A DNA stretch of 13,357 nucleotides from Actinomycetota bacterium (GTDB taxonomy: Bacteria > Actinomycetota > Actinomycetes > S36-B12). The stretch covers positions 1 to 13,357 of the forward strand of contig CANMNM010000017.1 of NCBI GenBank assembly GCA_947499275.1. Direction: 5' to 3'. Below the pieces are notes generated by a model that had not been told where the DNA came from, made no database searches, and was given only the letters and a program-made list of their open reading frames with translations. Below are positions 1-4,724 of the stretch, piece after piece; positions within the stretch are counted from its first letter, which is position 1; each line of letters starts with the position of its first letter. The position numbers and the translations under genes are program-made.

Positions 1-480
1 CGCCCCGCCAAGTGCCGCTCCACTGGCGAGTGACGCGGTCCACGTTGAATTCGCCTTTCCAATTGAATGGGGGAGTTGTTCTCGAACGATGCCTGGAATA
101 AGTCCAGCTGCGAATGCAATACCGACCCCCGCAAGGAATGCGGACAGAAACAGTAATTCGGGAACTGCCTCAACAGCTCTGAGTAAAGTTGCGGCGGTCA
201 GAGCAATTAGGGCAAAGATCACAAGGCGCTTGCGGCCGAAATGCATGGCTAATGCGGGAACTGCAAGGGCGAAAAGCCCCATACACAGCACTGGAATAGT
301 TGTCAGCACACCGATGGTTGCTGAGTTCCAGCCCGTTGCTTCAACTATGTCGATAGCGACGGTGGGAAGGCTCGAGATAACGGGACGCAGATTCACTGCA
401 ACGAGTGAGACGGCGGTGAGCACCATCCACGACGGCGTCGCAGATCGCTGAGTTGTGTGAGCGCTCGACGTTGACCTCAT
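1..480 (-). CDS. MFS transporter of the CynX/NimT type, N-terminal part (truncated by window edge)
   Basis: Reading the minus strand from an ATG at 480-478 gives 160 codons without a stop, so the gene continues beyond position 1. The product is very hydrophobic with several membrane-segment-like stretches. Near residues 28-40 it has NLRPVISSLPTV, the first-helix motif of the CynX/NimT subgroup of the major facilitator superfamily (cyanate or 2-nitroimidazole transporters). FGRKRLVI around residues 81-88 fits the charged loop between helices 2 and 3. The substrate cannot be told from sequence; CynX-like proteins in Actinobacteria are a broad group. There is no clear SD before the ATG, and an ATG at residue 19 is an alternative start. 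The gene is divergent from the SseB-like gene, with only 31 bases between the two starts. Confidence 0.85.
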   Translation of the reverse strand, partial: MRSTSSAHTTQRSATPSWMVLTAVSLVAVNLRPVISSLPTVAIDIVEATGWNSATIGVLTTIPVLCMGLFALAVPALAMHFGRKRLVIFALIALTAATLLRAVEAVPELLFLSAFLAGVGIAFAAGLIPGIVREQLPHSIGKANSTWTASLASGAALGGA

Positions 481-499
481 GCATTGAGTCTGCCGTGCG

Positions 500-505
500 T
501 ACAGT
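500..505 (+). promoter_or_regulatory. candidate -10 element for leaderless transcription of the SseB-like gene
   Basis: TACAGT fits the actinobacterial -10 pattern TANNNT and ends exactly six bases before the ATG at 512. That spacing would place the transcription start on the A of the start codon. No SD sequence precedes this ATG, as expected for a leaderless mRNA. No convincing -35 box is seen at the right distance. The short hexamer could occur by chance. Confidence 0.45.
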
Positions 506-511
506 TCATCC

Positions 512-1189
512 ATGCGCGAGCACCCCAACAGTGTTGAGATCGCTCTCGATCAAGGCGTGGGACTGGGTGACTTTCAATCTCAATGGGCACATGACACGGG
601 GGAAGCGGATCCTCATGTACTTACTGCCTTGGCAAGCGGTGACATAGATGCGCTCGTAGTTGCGCTGGCTCCCTCGCGGCTGTTTATCGCGCTCGTTGCG
701 CAGACCACGGGAGAACCAGGTGAAGGGGACAAGTACTCGTACATGAGTGTGGCTTGCCTGCTGGCCAGTGATGGTCGTTTGGGACTTCTCTGCTTCACCG
801 GTATCGATGCCCTCACCCAATGGAATCCAGATGCACGTCCCGTGCCAATGGCTGCTCCCGATGCTGCAGAGGCGGCACTGGATGAAAATGCCCAAGGGAT
901 CATCATTGACCTTGGGGGTGCACATAGCGCGACCCTGGTTTTGGCTGACATCGTCAAGATATCTGCCAAAGATCAACGGTCTAGGGCGGTGCTTCTGCTG
1001 CGGGAACGCCTTACAGATTTGGGGGATCACATTGAATTTGAGCTCCGGAAAGACGGGGTTTTGCAGCTAGAAGTTTCAGAACACCTGATGGAAACAGTTG
1101 AAAAAATCGTTCAGAGTGACTCTGCCCTACACAGTTTTGTTCCGGCAGGGGTAGCGATTCGTGCTCGAGGATCAGGCGAGGCGATCTAG
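512..1189 (+). CDS. SseB-family protein
   Basis: The 225-residue product matches the actinobacterial SseB-like family (named after enterobacterial SseB). Residues about 47-125 carry the N-terminal domain signature: a strand around LVVALAPSRLFIALVAQ, a variable loop with GDKYSYMSVACLLASDGRLGLLCFTG, then ALTQWNPDARPVPM and a hydrophobic strand GIIIDLGG. The C-terminal part (from about residue 145) is alpha/beta and acidic. There is no signal peptide or membrane segment, so it is probably cytosolic. The biochemical role is not established, and the link to type III secretion implied by the name does not apply here. In many actinobacteria an SseB gene sits near infC and DUF1844, as it does here. 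The stop codon lies inside the first copy of a 16-bp tandem repeat. Confidence 0.85.
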   Translation: MREHPNSVEIALDQGVGLGDFQSQWAHDTGEADPHVLTALASGDIDALVVALAPSRLFIALVAQTTGEPGEGDKYSYMSVACLLASDGRLGLLCFTGIDALTQWNPDARPVPMAAPDAAEAALDENAQGIIIDLGGAHSATLVLADIVKISAKDQRSRAVLLLRERLTDLGDHIEFELRKDGVLQLEVSEHLMETVEKIVQSDSALHSFVPAGVAIRARGSGEAI

Positions 1190-1225
1190 TAAAGAGGCGA
1201 TCAAGTAAAGAGGCGATCTAGTAAA
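1178..1225. repeat. three tandem copies of a 16-bp unit spanning the convergent stop codons
   Basis: The unit GAGGCGATCTAGTAAA occurs at 1178-1193, 1194-1209 and 1210-1225. The middle copy differs by one base (CAAG for CTAG). Copy 1 supplies the TAG stop of the SseB-like gene (1187-1189). Copy 3, read on the other strand, supplies the TAG stop of the DUF1844 gene (1218-1220). The CTAG palindrome in the unit gives stops on both strands. It looks like recent slippage duplication at the junction of two convergent genes. Confidence 0.9.
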
Positions 1226-1607
1226 CAGGTCCGGTAAGTGCCTCGCCAGGCCCCATCCCGGGTGGGTCGGGAATTGCCGACCGCTCACGAAAGGCCCGCT
1301 GAAGGCTTTGAAGACCGTCCCGAAGTGGGGCAGCATGTACCGCCCCAAGGTCCGGGGCAGCCGCGACCACTAGCCCGGCCAGAGCATTAATCAAGATTCT
1401 GGCTTCGGCTAGGTCAGATCCCTCACCATCCTCGGCCAATCCACAAGCTACCGCCGCAGCGGACATCAGGTGCAATGACACCGTTAGGACCACCTCTATG
1501 GCCGGTACTTCTGAAATATCAAGGGCAGCAGAATTCTCTTCGTTCACACCTGTTACTCTGGCAGTCCTTGGACTTGGGGTCACACCCAGGTCCCGCAAGC
1601 GGAGCAT
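1218..1607 (-). CDS. DUF1844 domain-containing protein
   Basis: The 129-residue product matches the short actinobacterial DUF1844 family. Visible signatures are the helix VPAIEVVLTVSLHLMSAAAV (about residues 34-53), DLAEARILINALAGLV, APLRDGLQSLQRAFRE, and the invariant-looking C-terminal tail PPGMGPGEALTGPVY. The function is unknown. The conserved position next to infC suggests a link to the translation cluster, but that is only context. The ATG at 1607 is used here and has only a weak SD-like GGTGGG; the family N-terminus is variable. A GTG at 1547 (giving VNEENSAALD) is a plausible shorter start of about 109 residues. The gene converges on the SseB-like gene and diverges from the infC leader. 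Confidence 0.85.
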   Translation of the reverse strand: MLRLRDLGVTPSPRTARVTGVNEENSAALDISEVPAIEVVLTVSLHLMSAAAVACGLAEDGEGSDLAEARILINALAGLVVAAAPDLGAVHAAPLRDGLQSLQRAFRERSAIPDPPGMGPGEALTGPVY

Positions 1608-1630
1608 CGGTTCCCACCAAAAGATGTATG

Positions 1631-1655
1631 GATTGTGACATGTAAATGCACAATC
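1631..1655. promoter_or_regulatory. inverted repeat GATTGTG-N11-CACAATC, possible operator or leader hairpin
   Basis: A perfect 7-bp inverted repeat, GATTGTG at 1631-1637 and CACAATC at 1649-1655, is separated by 11 bases containing the palindrome ACATGT. It sits in the divergent region between the DUF1844 start and infC. The shape fits a dimeric repressor site, or an RNA stem at the 5' end of the infC leader. Which of these applies cannot be decided from sequence. Confidence 0.4.
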
Positions 1656-1665
1656 ACTTCAATCT

Positions 1666-1750
1666 CCTTGGTCAAGGCATGAACCCCTAGGGGTTTCTGC
1701 ACAGGGTGTACTCACCCTGCCGGTACCTCCGTGCGCGCTGCGCCGGAGGT
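1666..1750 (+). promoter_or_regulatory. structured infC leader: four consecutive inverted repeats
   Basis: Four inverted repeats follow each other upstream of infC. CCTTGGTCAAGG (1666-1677) and AACCCCTAGGGGTT (1682-1695) are short palindromes. CAGGGTG/CACCCTG (1702-1708 and 1713-1719) forms a perfect 7-bp stem with a TACT loop. ACCTCCG-T-GCGC/GCGC-CGGAGGT (1725-1736 and 1740-1750) forms an 11-bp stem with one bulged T and a GCT triloop. The last stem is followed by TTTCTC, so it could act as a weak intrinsic terminator (attenuator). It also buries a GGAGG that would serve the short ORF at 1757. Autogenous leader control of infC-rpmI-rplT is known in E. coli and Bacillus; assignment of this leader to any described family is not shown. 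Confidence 0.5.
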
Positions 1751-1756
1751 TTTCTC

Positions 1757-1786
1757 ATGTGCAGGAGACAAAAGCTCAATCGATAG
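1757..1786 (+). CDS. candidate nine-residue upstream ORF (leader peptide) before infC
   Basis: An ATG at 1757 is preceded by GGAGG (1745-1749) with a 7-base spacer and encodes MCRRQKLNR before a TAG at 1784-1786. The stop overlaps the infC SD (AGGAGG, 1785-1790), an arrangement typical of translational coupling. Codons 3 and 4 are the tandem arginine codons AGG AGA, which are usually rare in actinobacteria. The GGAGG of this ORF is paired inside the 1725-1750 stem, so its translation could depend on leader folding. It is too short to judge by coding bias; expression is inference. Confidence 0.4.
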   Translation: MCRRQKLNR

Positions 1787-1790
1787 GAGG
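1785..1790 (+). promoter_or_regulatory. infC Shine-Dalgarno sequence that decides the start codon
   Basis: AGGAGG is a perfect anti-SD match four bases before the in-frame ATC at 1795. No ATG, GTG or TTG lies at a suitable distance downstream. The upstream in-frame GTG at 1759 would translate this SD as Gly-Gly. Confidence 0.7.
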
Positions 1791-1794
1791 CGCC

Positions 1795-2376
1795 ATCAGC
1801 GTCGAACCAAGGATCAACGACCGGATCCGTGTCTCTGAGGTGCGCCTCGTGGGACCGGCAGGCGAGCAGGTAGGCATCGTGAAGATTGAAGATGCCCTCC
1901 GGTTAGCACTTGAAGCAGATCTGGACCTTGTTGAAGTTGCGCCAACGTCAAAGCCACCCGTGTGCAAAATCATGGATTTTGGCAAGTTCAAATATGAAGC
2001 AGCTCTCAAGGACCGTGAATCGCGCAAGAACCAGTCGCACACCGTGATCAAGGAAATGAAGCTTCGACCCAAGATTGATTCACATGACTATGAAACGAAA
2101 AAAGGTCACGTGCTTCGATTCCTGAAGGCTGGGGACAAGGTCAAGATCACGATTATGTTCCGTGGACGCGAGCAAAGCAGGCCCGAGCTTGGGATCAAGT
2201 TACTGGGTCGTTTGGCTGAAGATGTAGCTGAAATTGGATTTGTAGAGGCCGCTCCAAAGCAAGATGGGCGCAACATGCTCATGGTGCTTGCACCGCTGCG
2301 GAAGAAGCCTGAAGGAAAGAAGCAGGAAGAAACTCCTGCAACCGACGAAGCTCCCGTTTCGCAGGAAACGGACTGA
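1795..2376 (+). CDS. infC: translation initiation factor IF-3, probably with an ATC (AUC) start
   Basis: IF-3 binds the 30S subunit, prevents premature 50S joining and checks the start codon and initiator tRNA. From the ATC the product has 193 residues. The N-domain begins with EPRINDRIRVSEVRLVG and includes DLDLVEVAP and PPVCKIMDFGKFKYE. The linker holds KEMKLRPKI. The C-domain has KKGHVLRFLKAGDKVKITIMFRGRE and PKQDGRNMLMVLAP. A charged, low-complexity tail follows. An in-frame GTG at 1759 gives a 205-residue version, but that extension is not needed for the fold and contains the translated SD. IF-3 genes of other bacteria (AUU in E. coli) use rare start codons so that IF-3 limits its own synthesis; the AUC here fits that scheme. 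rpmI follows after 11 bases. Confidence 0.93.
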   Translation: MSVEPRINDRIRVSEVRLVGPAGEQVGIVKIEDALRLALEADLDLVEVAPTSKPPVCKIMDFGKFKYEAALKDRESRKNQSHTVIKEMKLRPKIDSHDYETKKGHVLRFLKAGDKVKITIMFRGREQSRPELGIKLLGRLAEDVAEIGFVEAAPKQDGRNMLMVLAPLRKKPEGKKQEETPATDEAPVSQETD

Positions 2377-2387
2377 AAGGAAAGATT

Positions 2388-2582
2388 ATGCCGAAGCAAA
2401 AGACACATAGCGGTGCCAAGAAGCGTTTCAAGGTGACCGGTTCTGGAAAAATCATGCGTGAGCAGGCCAACAAGCGCCATCTGCTCGAGGTGAAGTCAAG
2501 CAAGCGAACTCGTCGACTTGCCGCCGATCAGCAAGTTTCACCAGCAGATTTGAAGTCAGTCAAGAAGCTCCTTGGCCGCTAA
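2388..2582 (+). CDS. rpmI: 50S ribosomal protein L35 (bL35)
   Basis: The 64-residue, strongly basic product starts MPKQKTHSGAKKRFKVTGSG and continues with KRHLLEVKSSKRTRRL, the standard L35 sequence, and has the usual family length. It is a component of the large ribosomal subunit. AAAGGAAAG provides the SD a few bases before the ATG. It lies between infC and rplT in the conserved IF3-L35-L20 operon. The gene is complete, with nothing unusual in it. Confidence 0.97.
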   Translation: MPKQKTHSGAKKRFKVTGSGKIMREQANKRHLLEVKSSKRTRRLAADQQVSPADLKSVKKLLGR

Positions 2583-2657
2583 TCTGAATAACAAATTGTC
2601 TTGAATATTGCCAAAATAAATAAATATTTTTTCAACTAACGAATATCAGGAGAAGTC
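2583..2657 (+). other. AT-rich spacer between rpmI and rplT
   Basis: These 75 bases are far richer in A and T than the genes on either side, with a core AAATAAATAAATATTTTTTC around 2613-2632 and the palindromes AATATT and AAATATTT. The rplT SD (AGGAGA, about 2648-2653) is at the end. A secondary promoter (for example TTGAAT at 2601 and TATTTT at 2625, spacing 18) or an RNase E-type processing site is possible; neither is proven. Confidence 0.4.
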
Positions 2658-3026
2658 ATGGCACGCGTTAAGCGTTCAGTAAATGCTCACAAGAAGCGTC
2701 GGGTAATTCTCGAGCGCGCTTCCGGTTACCGCGGACAACGGTCACGTTTGTACCGAAAGGCCAAGGAGCAGGTTACGCACTCAATGGTTTACGCATACGC
2801 GGACCGCCGCAAGCGTAAAGGTGACTTCCGTCGCCTATGGATTCAGCGCATCAATGCTGCTGCCCGCGCAAACGACATGACCTACAACCGCCTCATTCAG
2901 GGTTTGAAAGCTGCTGACGTGGAAGTAGATCGTCGCATGTTGGCGGAACTTGCAGTTAATGACGAAGCAGCTTTCGCCGCATTGGTGGAAGTAGCTCGCG
3001 CAGCTGTTCCAGCACAAAGCGCTTAA
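2658..3026 (+). CDS. rplT: 50S ribosomal protein L20 (bL20)
   Basis: The 122-residue basic protein starts MARVKRSVNAHKKRRVILER and contains SGYRGQRSRLYRKAKEQV, RRKRKGDFRRLWIQRINAAA and YNRLIQGLKAADVEVDRRMLAELAV, all characteristic of L20. It binds 23S rRNA early in 50S assembly. In other bacteria it also represses its own operon by binding the mRNA leader. The C-terminal extension EVARAAVPAQSA is slightly longer than in E. coli. SD AGGAGA lies five bases before the ATG. The stop TAA is directly followed by the TTG start of the methyltransferase gene. Confidence 0.97.
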   Translation: MARVKRSVNAHKKRRVILERASGYRGQRSRLYRKAKEQVTHSMVYAYADRRKRKGDFRRLWIQRINAAARANDMTYNRLIQGLKAADVEVDRRMLAELAVNDEAAFAALVEVARAAVPAQSA

Positions 3027-3776
3027 TTGCGCACCATAACCTCGCGTAAGTCAGAGCGGGTAAAAGAGCTTACAAAACTTCACAAGAAGTCAACTCGTTA
3101 TGCAGCCGGACACTTTCTAGCCGAGGGTCCATCCGTTGTCGCGATGGCACCCAGCGATCGAATTGAGGAACTCTTCCTGACCGAGGAGTACCTCGAGCAA
3201 TTTGAAAGTTTTGACGTCGCCACCACACTGGTTTCAACTGAAGTAATGAGTGCCTTGTGTGAGTCGGAGTCGCCGCAGGGTGTGTTGGCCCTGTGTTCAA
3301 TTTCCACGCAAGACTCAACGGAAATCCTGTCGCGTCCAGGTCAGATAGTTATTCTCGATTCACTGTCTGACCCGGGGAATATGGGCACAATAATTAGGAC
3401 GGCGCATGCAGCCGGTGCAGCTGGGATTCTCACATTTGGCTCCTGTGTTGACCCGCTCAACTCAAAAGTCGTTCGTAGCAGCGCCGGTTCACTTTTTCAC
3501 GTCCCGATAGCACAAGTTGCCGGGCCGGAAGTATTGCCTAAGGATCGACCAGTTTTTGTCCTTACCGGTGAGGGCTCCGTCGAACTGCACCCTGACATTA
3601 CGTCAGGTTCGAGTAATCCAATTTGGGTAATTGGTTCAGAGGCCCATGGGGTAAGTGACACCTGGGTTTCCGGCAAGTGGAGCTTTACCGGTGTTCGGAT
3701 CCCGATGGCCCCCGGAGTCGAATCACTCAACGCCGCAGTCAGTGCGGCACTGTGCCTTTACTCACATGTGATTTAG
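3027..3776 (+). CDS. SpoU/TrmH-family RNA 2'-O-methyltransferase (TsnR-like)
   Basis: The 249-residue product has the three SpoU/SPOUT motifs. Motif 1 is around residues 111-130 (DSLSDPGNMGTIIRTAHAAG, with Asn118 and Arg124). Motif 2 is at 202-210 (IGSEAHGVS). Motif 3 is at 225-245 (IPMAPGVESLNAAVSAAL, with Asn235). The N-terminal ITSRKSERVKELTKL...GHFLAEGPSVV is the substrate-binding domain of rRNA-methylating members. It should transfer a methyl group from S-adenosylmethionine to a ribose 2'-OH in rRNA or tRNA; the exact target is unknown. The TTG start abuts the rplT stop and has no clear SD, so coupled translation is likely. A family member directly after rplT is common in Actinobacteria. 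Confidence 0.9.
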   Translation: MRTITSRKSERVKELTKLHKKSTRYAAGHFLAEGPSVVAMAPSDRIEELFLTEEYLEQFESFDVATTLVSTEVMSALCESESPQGVLALCSISTQDSTEILSRPGQIVILDSLSDPGNMGTIIRTAHAAGAAGILTFGSCVDPLNSKVVRSSAGSLFHVPIAQVAGPEVLPKDRPVFVLTGEGSVELHPDITSGSSNPIWVIGSEAHGVSDTWVSGKWSFTGVRIPMAPGVESLNAAVSAALCLYSHVI

Positions 3777-3855
3777 TCGTCTATAGAGTGAAAATGCTTT
3801 CCAACACGCGCCTTTGAGTGCTACTTCGATGCTTACATAGTGCAAAAATAGAGAC

Positions 3856-4650
3856 ATGTCCTACACGCAATTACCGATATTTGACCAGTCCGGATTCGTA
3901 ATCGTTGATTCCTACGAGCAAGAGGCCGATCCGCGCGAATGGGAAAATTTGGTGTTTGTTGATTGGAAGTCTTCCGGAGATACCCGGTTTGCGCCGCTGG
4001 CAAGTGCGTATGGAGATATGGAATGTGATGGCTTTTGGAATCACACGCCACCAAAGACAGATAAAGATGGTGTTTGGGTGCAAGAAAACGTCGATATCGC
4101 TCCGATTCTCACCAGGCGCGCACAAGAGGTTGGCGCAAACATTGGTCGCTGTCGCGTCATTGAATTGCAACCCAATACATATGCAGACGCAATTTATAAC
4201 CTCCACAGAGACGACAACAATCGACTGAACCCCGAGGGAACAGGATGGATTGTTCGATCCTTTTACAACTTGACCGACAATCCGGATTCCATGATGATCC
4301 TGCGCGAGGATCGGGACGACCCATCAACTGAGGTCCGGGTGCCACTGCCAGCCGGCGCGCAGGTTGTTATTGACACCCAACGCCTGTACCACGCTGTCTG
4401 GCATCCGGGAGATCAGCCGCGTTACTGCCTTATTACCTCTTATGAGTCCGGCCCAGAATTGGATGCGTGGATTTCGAATCGAAACCCCGTAGCCGTTATT
4501 GAATCACCATTTATGGATCCTGCGGAGATAGCGCAGGGAAATGAATCCGCAATGAACAAGCGCGCTGAACGGGCTGCTGCTCGTGCCCAATCCGACTCCG
4601 GTATGGATTCTGGCATGGATTCCGGCATGGAAGCACTCTCCGAGGCGTAG
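3856..4650 (+). CDS. uncharacterised protein, possible 2-oxoglutarate/Fe(II)-dependent oxygenase (Asp/Asn hydroxylase-like)
   Basis: I do not recognise this 264-residue protein as a named family. Its central part carries a cupin-type oxygenase pattern: NLHRDDNNR with His117-X-Asp119, followed by WIVRSFYNLTDNPDSMMI. Further on, LPAGAQVVIDTQRLYHAVWHPGD supplies a distal His179, then PRYCLITSY supplies Arg189. H-x-D...H...R is the iron- and 2-oxoglutarate-binding arrangement of jelly-roll dioxygenases, and its spacing resembles aspartyl/asparaginyl beta-hydroxylase-like enzymes. No signal peptide or membrane segment is seen. The C-terminus is low complexity: an Ala/Arg-rich helix, then three tandem DSGM units. 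It is separated by 79 bases from the methyltransferase gene and by 74 from cysD, so it may be its own unit. The ATG has only a weak GAG before it. The function is inference. Confidence 0.75.
   Translation: MSYTQLPIFDQSGFVIVDSYEQEADPREWENLVFVDWKSSGDTRFAPLASAYGDMECDGFWNHTPPKTDKDGVWVQENVDIAPILTRRAQEVGANIGRCRVIELQPNTYADAIYNLHRDDNNRLNPEGTGWIVRSFYNLTDNPDSMMILREDRDDPSTEVRVPLPAGAQVVIDTQRLYHAVWHPGDQPRYCLITSYESGPELDAWISNRNPVAVIESPFMDPAEIAQGNESAMNKRAERAAARAQSDSGMDSGMDSGMEALSEA
4594..4629 (+). repeat. three tandem 12-bp units encoding DSGM
   Basis: Codons 247-258 of the oxygenase-like gene are three near-identical 12-base units (GACTCCGGTATG, GATTCTGGCATG, GATTCCGGCATG), giving DSGMDSGMDSGM. The differences are silent third-position changes. 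This points to slippage duplication that has had time to diverge while keeping the peptide. Confidence 0.85.
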
Positions 4651-4724
4651 TCACTCACACCAGTAATAGGCTTGTCAGCAGTCAACCATCCGTCCATCTG
4701 AAATTGTTTGTCAGGAGTATTCGA

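Noticed and set aside
89..451. 120-codon plus-strand ORF
   Set aside because: It is antisense to the MFS transporter frame, which shows clear membrane helices and the NLRPVISSLP motif; the plus-strand peptide is low-complexity Ala/Thr/Arg.
506..1030. 174-codon minus-strand ORF under the SseB-like gene
   Set aside because: It has no family resemblance and is fully covered by the recognisable SseB frame on the other strand.
3762..3771. TCACATGTGA palindrome at the end of the methyltransferase gene as a terminator
   Set aside because: Only five base pairs with no loop and no T-run after it; it is also within coding sequence.
3814..3841. Possible promoter TTGAGT-N16-CATAGT before the oxygenase-like gene
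   Set aside because: The -10 match is poor and the pair could be chance; it is only a hint that 3856-4650 may be transcribed separately.
4672..4700. Possible cysD promoter with TTGTCA as -35
   Set aside because: The -35 is acceptable but the hexamer 17 bases later (CATCTG) is not a convincing -10.
4704..4724. TTG at 4704 as the cysD start
   Set aside because: It lies upstream of the SD (4713-4717); the GTG at 4725 has ideal spacing and gives the family-typical length.
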